Positions 8,037 to 17,018 of a stretch of 64,000 bases of DNA are shown in pieces (position 1 is the first letter of the stretch; the number at the start of each line of letters is the position of its first letter). The position numbers were made by a program, and so were the translations under genes. The notes under the pieces were generated by a model. The model did no database searches. It saw only the letters and a list, made by a program, of their open reading frames with translations, and was not told where the DNA came from. The DNA comes from Streptacidiphilus jiangxiensis (GTDB lineage Bacteria > Actinomycetota > Actinomycetes > Streptomycetales > Streptomycetaceae). The stretch spans positions 124,001 through 188,000 of the forward strand of contig NZ_FOAZ01000015.1 of NCBI RefSeq assembly GCF_900109465.1, written 5' to 3'.

Positions 8037-8975
8037 ATGACGACGCAAGCAGGGATCGAGGTGGACGGGCTGCGGAAGCGCTTCGGTGCGACGCAGGCCC
8101 TGGACGGGATGAGTTTCACGGTGCGGCCGGGCCGGGTCACCGGCTTCGTCGGCCCGAACGGCGCGGGCAAGTCGACGACGATGCGGGTGGTGCTGGGTCT
8201 GGACGCGCCCGACGCGGGCCGCGCGCTGGTCGGCGGGCGGCCCTACCGCGCGCTGGCCGAGCCGCTGTGCCGGCTCGGCTCGCTGCTGGACGCGGGCGCA
8301 CTGCAGCCGAGCCGCAGCGCCCGCAACCACCTGCTCTGGTTGGCCCACACGCAGGGTCTGCCGGCGCCGCGGGTGGACCAGGTCCTCGTCCGGGTGGGGC
8401 TGGCCGAGGTCGCGCGGCGCCGAGCGGGCGGCTTCTCACTCGGGATGCGCCAACGGCTCGGCATCGCGGCCGCCCTGCTCGGGGACCCGCCCGCGCTAAT
8501 GCTCGACGAACCGTTCAACGGGCTGGACCCGGAGGGCATCCGGTGGATCCGCGCGCTGCTCGCCTCGCTGGCCGCCGACGGTCGCGCGGTGCTGGTCTCG
8601 ACGCACCTGATGAGCGAGCTGGAGGGCGTCGCCGACCACCTGGTCGTGGTCGGCCGGGGCCGGGTCGTCGCCGACACCGGGGTGCGCGAGCTGTTGGCCG
8701 GTGTCGCGGGCGGACGTGTGACGCTGCGGACGGCCGCGCCGCTCGCGGCGGTCGAGGTCCTCGCCCCGGCGGGCGCGACCGTGCAGCCGACCGGCCCGGA
8801 AACGCTGACCGTCACCGGTCTGCCCGGCGAGGCGATCGTCGCCCGGCTCATGGAGGCGGGCGTCCCTTTCGCCGAACTGGCGGCGCACCGAGCCAACTTG
8901 GAGGAGGCGTACCTCGAACTCACGCGGGACGCCGTCCAGTACCGCGGCTCGGTGGAGCAGGAGGTCGAGCGATGA
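8037..8975 (+). CDS. ABC exporter ATP-binding protein
   Basis: This is a DrrA/CcmA-type nucleotide-binding protein of about 312 residues with Walker A GPNGAGKST, signature FSLGMRQRLGIA, Walker B ALMLDEPFNGLDPEG and H-loop VSTHLMSE, followed by a C-terminal regulatory region (VTLRTAAPLAAVEVLA ...). The start is uncertain: ATG 8037 is given, and GTG 8028 in the same frame is possible; neither has ideal SD spacing. The stop overlaps the next ATG by four bases. With the two permeases it forms an ATP-driven efflux or membrane-stress transporter, probably controlled by the divergent two-component system. Confidence 0.93.
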   Translation: MTTQAGIEVDGLRKRFGATQALDGMSFTVRPGRVTGFVGPNGAGKSTTMRVVLGLDAPDAGRALVGGRPYRALAEPLCRLGSLLDAGALQPSRSARNHLLWLAHTQGLPAPRVDQVLVRVGLAEVARRRAGGFSLGMRQRLGIAAALLGDPPALMLDEPFNGLDPEGIRWIRALLASLAADGRAVLVSTHLMSELEGVADHLVVVGRGRVVADTGVRELLAGVAGGRVTLRTAAPLAAVEVLAPAGATVQPTGPETLTVTGLPGEAIVARLMEAGVPFAELAAHRANLEEAYLELTRDAVQYRGSVEQEVER

Positions 8976-10519
8976 GGGTCCTGCACGCGGAGTGGACCAA
9001 GTTCCGGACCGTGCGCGGCTGGACGGTGGGCGCGGTCGGCGCCGCGCTGGCCTCGCTGCTGTTCCTGCTGGTCGGCACGGTCTCGTCGAACCAGCACGCG
9101 GGGGCTGCGGCTGCCCTGCCTGTCGGCTCGGACGGCGAGGCGGTCAACGACAGCTTCTCCTTCGTGCACCGCACGCTCACCGGCGACGGCTCGCTCACCG
9201 TGCGGATCACGGCGTTCACCGGCGTGCTCACCGACCCGGGACGCGGTGGCCCGGGCCGCACCTCGCCCGGTGTCACGCCTTGGGCGAAGGCCGGGATCAT
9301 CGTCAAGTCCGGCCTGAGACAGGGCTCGTCCTACGTCGCCGTGACGACGACCGGCGCGCACGGGGTGCGGATGCAGCACGACTACGTCCACGACCGCGCC
9401 GGTGACCTGACCGGCGCCGCGACGCCGGGCGCACCGCAGTGGCTGCGGCTGGTCCGCGCGGCGACGACCGGGACGACCAGGACGACCGGGACGACCGGGA
9501 CGGCCGCGACGACCGTCACCGGCTACGACTCGCCGGACGGAGTCCACTGGAACGCGATCGGCACCGCGTCACTCCCGGGCGGACCGTTGCAGGCGGGTCT
9601 CTTCGTCACCTCGCCGGCGGCCATCGACCCGACCGGAGGTGGCGGCAGCTCCCCGGCCTCGGCCACCGCCGCCTTCGACGCCCCCGCCGTCACCGGCACC
9701 TGGCAGCCGGGTGGTTGGACGTACACGCAGGTGGGGGTGGACGCGGGCAGCTCCGGCAGCCCCGTGCCGGGGGCCGGTGACGGCTCCCGGCCGAGCGCGG
9801 ACGGCGGGTTCACCGTCACCGGCGCGGGCGACATCGCGCCCGTGGTCGGCGGACCGGCCGGCGGTCCGGTGTTCAGCGTCGGGACGTTCCTGGTCGGCAC
9901 GTTCGCCGGGCTGATCGTGATCGGTGTGGTGGCCGTCCAGTTCGGTGCGGCCGAGTTCCGGCGCGGCCTGCTCGGCCTGACCCTGGCCGCGACCCCGCGC
10001 CGCGGCCGGGTGCTCGGCGCCAAGGCCCTCGTCGTCGCGGCGGTCGCGTTCGTGGTCGGCGCCGGGGCGGCGGCGGTCTGCCTGCCGCTCGGGCAGGGTC
10101 GGGCCCGAGCCGCGCACTTCGCGGTGTTGACCGTCCCGGTTCCGGAGCAGGTGCGCGCGGTCCTGGGCACCGGCCTGCTGCTCTCCGCGACGGCGGTGCT
10201 GGGCCTCGCCCTCGCGGTGCTGCTGCGGCGCAGCGCGACGGCGATCACCGTGCTCGTCGCCGCGACCGTGCTGCCCTACCTGCTGGCCGTCGGTGGTCTG
10301 CTGCCCGCCGGGCCCGCCGGGTGGCTGCTGCGACTGACCCCGGCAGCGGGCTTCGCGGTCCAGCAGACCCTGCCCCGCTACGACCAGGTGCTCTCCGTCT
10401 ACGCCCCGGCCACGGGCTACTTCCCGCTGCCCCCGTGGGGCGGGCTCGCGGTCCTGGCGCTGTGGGCGGTCGGCATGCTCGCGGTCGCGACCGCGGTGCT
10501 GCGGCGGAGGGACGCGTGA
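8972..10519 (+). CDS. ABC permease with a large inserted ectodomain
   Basis: The 515-residue protein starts with the permease signature MRVLHAEWTKFRTVRGWTVG and TM1 (about 15-35). About 270 residues of soluble sequence follow (about 40-310), rich in beta-strand-like segments, e.g. GSLTVRITAFTG, PWAKAGIIVKSG, GYDSPDGVHWNAIGTASL. That looks like a DUF1349/concanavalin-type beta-sandwich. It is followed by five or more TM helices typical of ABC-2 permeases. A Thr/Gly low-complexity run (TTGTTRTTGTTG, DNA repeat GGGACGACC) sits in the middle of the ectodomain. It is translationally coupled to both flanking genes (ATGA, GTGA). The ectodomain may bind a glycan or a peptide outside the cell; this is inference. 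Confidence 0.85.
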   Translation: MRVLHAEWTKFRTVRGWTVGAVGAALASLLFLLVGTVSSNQHAGAAAALPVGSDGEAVNDSFSFVHRTLTGDGSLTVRITAFTGVLTDPGRGGPGRTSPGVTPWAKAGIIVKSGLRQGSSYVAVTTTGAHGVRMQHDYVHDRAGDLTGAATPGAPQWLRLVRAATTGTTRTTGTTGTAATTVTGYDSPDGVHWNAIGTASLPGGPLQAGLFVTSPAAIDPTGGGGSSPASATAAFDAPAVTGTWQPGGWTYTQVGVDAGSSGSPVPGAGDGSRPSADGGFTVTGAGDIAPVVGGPAGGPVFSVGTFLVGTFAGLIVIGVVAVQFGAAEFRRGLLGLTLAATPRRGRVLGAKALVVAAVAFVVGAGAAAVCLPLGQGRARAAHFAVLTVPVPEQVRAVLGTGLLLSATAVLGLALAVLLRRSATAITVLVAATVLPYLLAVGGLLPAGPAGWLLRLTPAAGFAVQQTLPRYDQVLSVYAPATGYFPLPPWGGLAVLALWAVGMLAVATAVLRRRDA

Positions 10520-11262
10520 ACACCCGGGTGCTGCGGCGCGCGTGCCGCGCCGAGTGGACGAAGCTGCGGACGGAGCCGGGCGCGTGGTGGCTGCTGCTCG
10601 GCGTCGTCGCCGTGACCGTCGCGGTGGGCGCGGCCGCGTCCGGCACGGCCCGGACCGTCGCCGACCCGGCCCGGACGGCCCTGGCGGGGGTGACGGTCGG
10701 TCAGGCCGTGGTCGCCGTCCTGGCGGTGCTGGGCGTGGGAGGTGAGTACAGCACCGGGATGATCCAGCTGAGCCTCGTCGCCGTGCCCGCGCGGGCGACG
10801 GTCCTGGCCGCGAAGGCGGCGGTGCTCAGCGCGCTCGTCGCGGTGTCGGGAGGCGTCGCCGTCCTCGGCTCGCTGCTCGCCGGGCACCTGCTCCTGCCGG
10901 GCGCCCCCGCCCTCACGGACGGGTCGTCCCTGCGGGCGGCGGTCGGCTCGGTGCTCTACCTGGTCCTGGTCGCGCTGCTGGCCCTCGGCGTCGCCTTCGC
11001 TATCCGCGACGGCGGCGCGGCGTCGGGTGCCGTGCTGGCGCTGCTCTACCTCTTCCCGCTGCTGGCCCACGTGGTCACCGATCCGTGGCTGCAGCGCCAA
11101 CTCGCCCGGCTCGGCCCGATGCCGGCGGGCCTGGCCGTCCAGGCGACCACGGACCTGCGGCACCTGCCGATCGGCCCGTGGCCGGGGCTCGGCGTGCTGG
11201 CGCTGTGGGCGGCCGCCGCGCTGGCCGTGGGCGAGGCGTTGCTGCGCCGACGTGACGCGTGA
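10516..11262 (+). CDS. ABC permease (second membrane subunit)
   Basis: This 248-residue protein starts MNTRVLRRACRAEWTKLRTE and contains six predicted TM helices and the end AVGEALLRRRDA, very similar to the end of the preceding permease (ATAVLRRRDA), so the two are paralogues. It lacks the large ectodomain. GTG 10516 overlaps the previous stop (GTGA). It is the last gene of the ATPase-permease-permease operon and converges on the GntR regulator gene. Confidence 0.9.
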   Translation: MNTRVLRRACRAEWTKLRTEPGAWWLLLGVVAVTVAVGAAASGTARTVADPARTALAGVTVGQAVVAVLAVLGVGGEYSTGMIQLSLVAVPARATVLAAKAAVLSALVAVSGGVAVLGSLLAGHLLLPGAPALTDGSSLRAAVGSVLYLVLVALLALGVAFAIRDGGAASGAVLALLYLFPLLAHVVTDPWLQRQLARLGPMPAGLAVQATTDLRHLPIGPWPGLGVLALWAAAALAVGEALLRRRDA

Positions 11263-11337
11263 CCGCAGGCAGACCTGCCCGCCCTGGCCCGTCCGCCCTG
11301 GCCCGCCCGCCGTGGTCGGGCTGCTCGGTCCGGTCGC

Positions 11338-12084
11338 TCAGCCGGAGTCGGCGTCGAAGCGGAGCTTCGAGGTGATGCGGTAGCGGTCGCCGCGGTAGAC
11401 GGAGTGGGCGTGTTCGACGGTGCGGCCGGTGGTGTCGCGGGTGACGCGCTCGATCTGGAGCAGCGGCGCGTAGACGGGGCAGTCCAGCAGGTCGGCCTGC
11501 TCCGGGTTGGCGACGGTGGGTTCGACGGTCTGCACCGCGTCGAGGACGGTGATCTGGAAGCGGTCGCGCAGCAGGTGGTAGAAGTTGCCGCTCTCCAGGT
11601 CCGCGGGCTGCAGGCCCTCGACGAGGTGGGCGGGGAGTTCCAGCCGCTCGATCGACATGGGCTCGCCGTCGACGTAGCGGACCCGGACGACGCGCAGTAC
11701 CGGGTCGTCCGGGTCAAGGCCCAGGCGGGTGCCGCGGGCGGGGCCGGCCGGGGTGGCGGCGAAGGAGACGACGTGGCTGGTCCACTCGCCCTCGGCCGGG
11801 GGGACGGCCAGGGCGTTCGTGGTGGTGCCGGTCATCTCCTGGGTGACCTTCTGCGGGGCGGTGAAGGTGCCGCGGCCGTGCTGGCGGACCAGCAGGCCGC
11901 TGCGGATCAGGTCCTCGATCGCGGCGCGGATGGTGGGTCGGGAGACGCCGAGCTCGGTGGCGAGGTCGCGTTCGGCGGTGAGGCTGGTGCCGGGCCCGGA
12001 CTTCTCGATGATGTCGAGAAGGTGGGCCCGCACCAGGTCGCGTTTGGCGGTGGCACGCGGGGCGGGCTTGGCGTTGCTGGTCAT
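11338..12084 (-). CDS. GntR/HutC-family regulator, DasR-like
   Basis: The 248-residue product has a GntR winged helix (about 15-75, TSLTAERDLATELGVSRPTIRAAIEDL) and a UTRA effector domain (VVSFAATPAGPARGTRLGLDPDDPVLRVVRVRYVDGEPMSIERLELPAHLVEGL). DasR of Streptomyces, the GlcNAc-sensing regulator, has the same architecture and size. ATG 12084 is chosen because the domain begins there. It is the last gene of a sugar-uptake operon that also encodes a GH20 hexosaminidase. It is likely to bind the GACCACTGGTC palindromes at 16896 and 17019 and to respond to a phosphorylated sugar (inference). Confidence 0.88.
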   Translation of the reverse strand: MTSNAKPAPRATAKRDLVRAHLLDIIEKSGPGTSLTAERDLATELGVSRPTIRAAIEDLIRSGLLVRQHGRGTFTAPQKVTQEMTGTTTNALAVPPAEGEWTSHVVSFAATPAGPARGTRLGLDPDDPVLRVVRVRYVDGEPMSIERLELPAHLVEGLQPADLESGNFYHLLRDRFQITVLDAVQTVEPTVANPEQADLLDCPVYAPLLQIERVTRDTTGRTVEHAHSVYRGDRYRITSKLRFDADSG

Positions 12085-12137
12085 GAGGCCAATCGTCTCT
12101 GAGCGGGTACGCGGGTGGGTGGGTGCGGACGGTGGTT

Positions 12138-13667
12138 TCAGTGTGTCGCAGTGGGCAGGCGGGCGGACGCCACGCCGAGGGCGCGCAGCCGCTCGCGGTG
12201 CGGGTGCAGGCGGGTGAGGAACTCGGCGAATCCGGTCCGTCGCCCGGACCAGGCGTTCTCGGCGAGGGCGCACAGGCGCGGGTAGGCGAGGTAGTCGGCG
12301 TGGGCGGGCGTGGCGGCGTACTCCGTCCACAGCTGGGCCTGGACGCCGAGGACCCCCGGGCTCCGCGAGCCGGGCTCGGTCGCGGTGAGGCCGCCGGCCA
12401 GCGCGTCGAAGGCGTGCACGGTCTCCAGCGTGACGGTCCCGCCCGGCTGTCCGGCGGGTTCGTCCGGGTCGCCGCTCTGGGGGTAGTCGAGGTAGGTGGC
12501 GGTGTGCGGGGCCATGACGACCTGATGGCCGCGGGCGACGGCGGCGGCCCCGTGGGCGGGGTCGCGCCACGCGGTCAGGGCCACCCCGGCGGGCAGCCGG
12601 CCGGGGCTGTGGCCGGTCTCGTCCCAGCTCATGGCCCGGCGGCCGCGTGCGGCGAGATGGTCGTGCATCTGCGTCAGGAACCAGGCGTGCAGGCCGCGCA
12701 CGCCACCCAGCCCCAGCGCGGCGGCGCGTCGGCGGGCGCCCGGGTTGGTCTCCCACGCCGTGGTGGGGCACTCGTCGCCGCCGATGTGGAGGTGGCGCGA
12801 CGGGAAGATCTCCGCGGTGGCGTCGAGGACCTGGCGGCAGAAGTCCAGGACGTGGTCGTCGACGGCGAGGATGTCCTCGCTGATGCCCCAGCGGTCCCAG
12901 ACGGGCAGCTGCTGCCGGGGCCGGTTGCCCAGCTGCGGGTAGGCGGCGAGGGCGGCGCGGACGTGGCCCGGCATCTCGATCTCCGGGACCACGGTGACGC
13001 CGCGCGCGGCCGCGTGGTCGACGAGGTCGCGCAGCTCCCGGGCGGTGTAGTAGCCGCCGTAGGGCCCGCCGGGGCCGCCGTCGGCCGTCGGGCCTGTGCG
13101 CCAGGCGCCGACCTCGGTGAGCCGGGGCCAGCCGTCGATCTCGACGCGCCAGCCCTGGTCGTCGGTCAGGTGCAGGTGCAACACGTTGAGCTTGTGCAGG
13201 GCCAGACGGTCGACGGTGCGGTAGAGGTAGTCCAGCGGCATGAAGTGGCGGGCCACGTCCAGGAGCAGGCCGCGCCACGCCAGCCGCGGTCGGTCGCGGA
13301 TGCTGACGCAGGGCCACCACCAGGCGTCCGCCGGGGCGGTGGCCGGGTCGAGCGCGGCCGGGGGCAGCAGCTGCCGCAGCGTCTGGACGCCGTTGAGCAG
13401 GCCCTGCGGGGCGGGCGCGGTCAGCTCCACCCGCCGTGGGCGGATCTCCAGGCGGTAGCCCTCCGGGCCGAGCGAGAGCATGAGTTCGGGGGCGAGGTGG
13501 AGGCGGACGACGGGCCCGGTGGTGGTGCGGGGGCGGTCGGCGCCGAGGTAGTCGGCCAGCAGGTCGGCGGCCGGCCGGGTGCCGGGTCCGGCCTCGAGGT
13601 GCAGGGCGGGTCCGATCACGAAGCGTCCCGGGAGCTCGGTCAGGTCGCTCGGGCGTGGGATGATCAC
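12138..13667 (-). CDS. GH20 beta-N-acetylhexosaminidase, cytoplasmic
   Basis: The 509 residues include an N-terminal GH20b-type domain (about 1-120) and a TIM barrel. The catalytic Asp-Glu pair is D298-E299 in HLHIGGDEC, and the barrel shows LDVARHFMPLDYLYRTVDRLALHKLNVLHLHLTDDQGWR and VPEIEMPGH. There is no signal peptide, so it should cleave imported GlcNAc- or GalNAc-containing oligosaccharides such as chitobiose inside the cell. It lies between the permease genes and the GntR regulator on the same strand, as expected for a DasABC-like uptake and breakdown operon. Confidence 0.95.
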   Translation of the reverse strand: MIIPRPSDLTELPGRFVIGPALHLEAGPGTRPAADLLADYLGADRPRTTTGPVVRLHLAPELMLSLGPEGYRLEIRPRRVELTAPAPQGLLNGVQTLRQLLPPAALDPATAPADAWWWPCVSIRDRPRLAWRGLLLDVARHFMPLDYLYRTVDRLALHKLNVLHLHLTDDQGWRVEIDGWPRLTEVGAWRTGPTADGGPGGPYGGYYTARELRDLVDHAAARGVTVVPEIEMPGHVRAALAAYPQLGNRPRQQLPVWDRWGISEDILAVDDHVLDFCRQVLDATAEIFPSRHLHIGGDECPTTAWETNPGARRRAAALGLGGVRGLHAWFLTQMHDHLAARGRRAMSWDETGHSPGRLPAGVALTAWRDPAHGAAAVARGHQVVMAPHTATYLDYPQSGDPDEPAGQPGGTVTLETVHAFDALAGGLTATEPGSRSPGVLGVQAQLWTEYAATPAHADYLAYPRLCALAENAWSGRRTGFAEFLTRLHPHRERLRALGVASARLPTATH

Positions 13668-13728
13668 GTCTGCCTTTCGACGGGTCGGCCTTCCACGGTG
13701 CGAGGGCTCGACGGTTCAAGGGGAGGGG

Positions 13729-14559
13729 TCAGTCCTTGACGGCGCCGGCGGTCATGCCGGCGACCAGGCGGCGCTGGATGACCATGAAGAAGACGACCAC
13801 GGGCAGCGCGGACAGGGTCGACGCGGCGATCAGCCCGCCGTAGTCGGTGCCGGTCGCGGTGCTGAACGAGACCAGCCACACGGGCAGCGTCTGGTGTCCC
13901 TGGTCCTTCATCAGCACGTCGGCGAAGAGGTAGTCGTTCCAGGCGGTGATGAAGGCGAACACACTGGTGGCGATGACACCGGGGGCGACCAGCGGCAGCA
14001 GGATCCGCCGCACGACCGTCATCCGGCCGGCGCCGTCGACCATGGCCGCCTCCTCCAGCTCGACGGGGATGCCGTGCAGGAAGCCCCGCAGGGTCCAGAT
14101 CGTGAAGGGCAGCACGATCGCCACGTAGGTGAGCGCCAGGCCGAAGAGGCTGTCGAGCAGGTGGGCGCTGCGCAGGCCGAGGAAGAGCGGGATGACCAGC
14201 GCGGGCAGCGGCACCATCTGCAGGACCAGCACGGTGATCAGGAAGGTGCGCCGGCCGGCGAAGCGGAACCGCGTCAGCGCGACGGCGGCGAGGAAGGCGA
14301 CGACGACCGCGAGCAGTACCACCGAGGCGGTGACCAGCAGGCTGTTGCCCAGGTCGGTGAGGAACCCGGGCTTGCCGACGGCGTCGGCGAAGTTGCCGAG
14401 GCTGAGCGGGAACGGCAGGAAGTGCGGGGTGGTCCGCAGGATGTCGCCGTAGGGCTTGAAGGCGGTGCTGACCATCCAGTACACGGGGAAGATCCACACC
14501 AGGCAGAATCCGGCGGCCGTCACGTTCAGGAGTCGGCGTACCGAGGGTGAGGTGGTCAC
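13729..14559 (-). CDS. Carbohydrate ABC permease (MalG type)
   Basis: The 276-residue inner-membrane protein has six TM helices and the EAA loop VELEEAAMVDGAGRMTVVRRILLPL that contacts the ATPase. The N-terminus TSPSVRRLLNVTAAGFCLVWIFPVYWMVSTAFKP is typical of MalG/DasC. GTG 14559 overlaps the stop of the upstream permease (GTGA). No ATPase gene is present in the operon; in streptomycetes the shared ATPase MsiK usually energises such transporters (family knowledge). Confidence 0.93.
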   Translation of the reverse strand: MTTSPSVRRLLNVTAAGFCLVWIFPVYWMVSTAFKPYGDILRTTPHFLPFPLSLGNFADAVGKPGFLTDLGNSLLVTASVVLLAVVVAFLAAVALTRFRFAGRRTFLITVLVLQMVPLPALVIPLFLGLRSAHLLDSLFGLALTYVAIVLPFTIWTLRGFLHGIPVELEEAAMVDGAGRMTVVRRILLPLVAPGVIATSVFAFITAWNDYLFADVLMKDQGHQTLPVWLVSFSTATGTDYGGLIAASTLSALPVVVFFMVIQRRLVAGMTAGAVKD

Positions 14560-15533
14560 AGCTCTTCTCCCGACCGCACCAGTCGGCGCACGTAGACGAC
14601 GGTGATCCCGAACAGCAGCAGCACGGACACGACGGCGACGGCCGCGCCCTGCCCGAAGGAGTCGCTGCTGAACGCCTTGGTGAAGGACCAGATGCCCAGG
14701 GTGGTGGTGCCCTGGTTGGGCCCGCCCTGGGTGAGGATCCAGATCTGGGTGAAGACGTTGAAGTCCCAGATCACCGAGAGGATCGTCACCAGCGCCAGGA
14801 TCGGTCGCAGGAACGGCAGCGTGATGACCCGGAAGGTCCGCCACGGCCCGGCCCCGTCGAGTGCGGCCGCCTCGTAGTAGCTGCGCGGGATCTGTGACAG
14901 CCCGGCGTAGAGGGTGAGCGCGACGAACGGCACCGACTGCCACACGACCAGCAGCCACACCAGTGCGAACGCCGAGAGCGGTGAGGAGGTCCAGTCGTGC
15001 TGGCTGAGGTCGCCGAAGAGCCCGGTCTGGGTGAGCGCCCAGTTGACCACGCCGTAGACCGGCTCGAAGAGCCACTGCCACACCAGCGTCCCGGCGACCG
15101 GCGGCATCGCCCAGGAGGCGATCAGGCAGAAGGTGACGGCCCGACGCATCGCCGGACCGAGCCGCACCATCATCAACGCGACGGCCAGCCCCACGCCCAG
15201 GGTGCCGGCGACGAGCGCCGCACAGAACCCGGCGGTGCGCAGCAGAACCGGGACCAGCTGCGGATCGTCGGCGATCGCCCGGTAGTTGGCCAGGCCTGCC
15301 CAGCCGACCTGGCCGGTGAACAGGGCCCGCAGGCCGTAGTCCTGGAACGAGATCACACCCAGCCGGGTCAGCGGGTAGCCGAGCACCAGGGCCAGCACGG
15401 CCGTGGCGGGCAGCAGGAGCAGGTAGGGCAGGGCACGCGGTTCGCGGCGCGGTCGCCGGGCGCGCCGTGTCGGCCGGGCCGCCGCCCGGGTGCGGGCGGC
15501 GGACGGGCGCGGGGATCGGGTCGTGGTCGTCAT
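14556..15533 (-). CDS. Carbohydrate ABC permease (MalF type)
   Basis: The 325-residue protein has six TM helices and the EAA loop SYYEAAALDGAGPWRTFRVITLPF. The Arg/Pro-rich cytoplasmic N-terminus (about 30 residues) is normal for the family in actinobacteria. ATG 15533 is given; GTG 15539, in frame and overlapping the binding-protein stop as GTGA, is equally likely. It pairs with the downstream MalG-type permease to form the membrane channel for the sugar bound by the adjacent lipoprotein. Confidence 0.93.
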   Translation of the reverse strand: MTTTTRSPRPSAARTRAAARPTRRARRPRREPRALPYLLLLPATAVLALVLGYPLTRLGVISFQDYGLRALFTGQVGWAGLANYRAIADDPQLVPVLLRTAGFCAALVAGTLGVGLAVALMMVRLGPAMRRAVTFCLIASWAMPPVAGTLVWQWLFEPVYGVVNWALTQTGLFGDLSQHDWTSSPLSAFALVWLLVVWQSVPFVALTLYAGLSQIPRSYYEAAALDGAGPWRTFRVITLPFLRPILALVTILSVIWDFNVFTQIWILTQGGPNQGTTTLGIWSFTKAFSSDSFGQGAAVAVVSVLLLFGITVVYVRRLVRSGEEL

Positions 15534-15535
15534 GG

Positions 15536-16840
15536 TCACTGGCCGGCGTTGAGCGCCTGGTCGAGGTGGGCGTCGAAGTCCTTGGCGGCCTGGGCGACGC
15601 TCTTGCGGCCGGTGGCGATGTCCGCGAAGAACTGGTTGATGCTCAGGTCGCTCTCGATCGTGGCCCAGCCGGGGGTGGCGGGGGTGCCGACGCTGTTGTG
15701 CGCGGCGGCGAGGAAGGCGGCGGAGGTGAGCGGCAGCAGGCCCTTGGTGGAGTCGAGCAGCTGGGTGGAGACCGGCGTCCAGTGGTCGGTCCCCACGATC
15801 GCGCTGGTCTGGACGGCCTGGCTGGTGGCCGCCTTGAGGTAGGCGAGGGCCAGCTGCTGGTTCGGGCTCTTCGCGGCGATCGCCAGGTCGGAGCCGCCGA
15901 GGAAGACGGGCTGCGTCGTGCCGGAGCCGGTCACGCTCGGGAAGGCGAAGGTGCCGATCTGGCTGCCCAGGGCCGGGTTGTCCTTGAGGATCGTGTTGAT
16001 GCCCGTGTCCACGATGGTCGCGGTCCTGCCCTGGGCGAAGAGTGCGTCCTGGTCGGGGGTCTTGGTGTCGGTGTTGCGGGACGCGGCGGGGGACCAGGCG
16101 TTCTGGAACGCCTTCCACGCCGTCAGGCCCTGTTGTGCGGCCGGGGATTCGAGCCCGCCGACCCACTTGCCGGAGGCGTCCTTGGTGGCCAGCTGGCCGC
16201 CCGCGTCCCAGACGAACTGCAGGGCGGCGTGCCAGTACTGGCCGGGCAGGTACATCGCGGAGAAGCCGGGGGCGGCCTCGCTCGCGCCGATCCTGCCGAG
16301 GTCCTGGGTGAACTGGGCGAAGGTGGCGGGCGGGGAGGTGATGCCGGCCTTCGCCCAGAGGGTCTTGTTGTAGACCACGGCGCGGTTGCCGGCGAACAGG
16401 GGTGCGGCGTAGAGCTTGCCGTCGATGGTGGCCGGGTCCACCAGGCCGGGCAGCCAGGTCTGTCCGGCGGAGAGGTCCGCGCGCTGCGCGGTGATGTCCG
16501 CCAGGGCGCCGTTGGCGGCGAAGAGCGGGACGTCGGTGTTGCCGATGTCGATCACGTCGGGCGGGTTGTCCTGGGCCAGGGCGGTGCTGACCCTGGTGTT
16601 GATGTTGGCCCACTCCTGGATCTGGACTTTCACCTTGGCGCCGGTGGCCTTCTCGAAGGCGGCGTTGACGGCGTTCACGGAGGTCTGGGTCAGGTCTCCG
16701 TCCATCAGCCACACGGTGAGTGTCTTCGACGTCGCGGTCGAGTCGCCGGCGCCGGAGGCGGTGCCGCTGCTCCCGCAGGCCGTGGTCAGCAGGGCGACAG
16801 TCACTCCGCAGGCTGCCGTCGCGAGGAATCTGGTGCGCAC
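15536..16840 (-). CDS. Sugar-binding lipoprotein of the ABC transporter (DasA/family 1 type)
   Basis: The 434-residue product is an extracellular solute-binding protein. The signal peptide ends LLTTAC, giving a lipidated Cys about residue 22. The mature part begins TLTVWLMDGDLTQTSVNAVN and contains the NPPDVIDIGNTDVP loop usual in sugar binders. An open frame extends to 16891, but GTG 16840 is preferred: AGGGAG lies five bases before it and the signal peptide begins there. It is the first gene of the operon SBP-permease-permease-GH20-GntR. A palindrome matching one in front of the divergent glycanase lies 56 bp upstream. Confidence 0.93.
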   Translation of the reverse strand: MRTRFLATAACGVTVALLTTACGSSGTASGAGDSTATSKTLTVWLMDGDLTQTSVNAVNAAFEKATGAKVKVQIQEWANINTRVSTALAQDNPPDVIDIGNTDVPLFAANGALADITAQRADLSAGQTWLPGLVDPATIDGKLYAAPLFAGNRAVVYNKTLWAKAGITSPPATFAQFTQDLGRIGASEAAPGFSAMYLPGQYWHAALQFVWDAGGQLATKDASGKWVGGLESPAAQQGLTAWKAFQNAWSPAASRNTDTKTPDQDALFAQGRTATIVDTGINTILKDNPALGSQIGTFAFPSVTGSGTTQPVFLGGSDLAIAAKSPNQQLALAYLKAATSQAVQTSAIVGTDHWTPVSTQLLDSTKGLLPLTSAAFLAAAHNSVGTPATPGWATIESDLSINQFFADIATGRKSVAQAAKDFDAHLDQALNAGQ

Positions 16841-16895
16841 GAGGTCTCCCTCAAGGCGAGTGGTGAGGTGGTGGTGGGAGCAGACCCTCACACAG

Positions 16896-16906
16896 GACCA
16901 CTGGTC
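16896..16906. promoter_or_regulatory. Operator-like palindrome before the sugar-binding protein gene
   Basis: GACCACTGGTC is a palindrome around its central base. It lies inside a possible promoter spacer on the minus strand (TTGACC at 16913-16908 as -35). DasR sites contain the same half-site TGGTC, although the canonical order TGGTC-TA-GACCA is not present. The likely ligand is the GntR protein of this locus. Confidence 0.6.
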
Positions 16907-17018
16907 AGGTCAAGAGATTGCGCAAGGCGATCGCCGGGCGCGCAAGTTCCCAAAATTCAGGGCTTGACAGCAGGCTGAGGGCCCGTCACCTTGGAGCGCA
17001 GTCGGCGGCCGCATGACT

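Noticed and set aside
16896..16913. A canonical DasR (dre) site before the binding-protein gene
   Set aside because: Only the half-site ACTGGTC is present; the second half and centre TAGACCA do not match, so I report only the observed palindrome.
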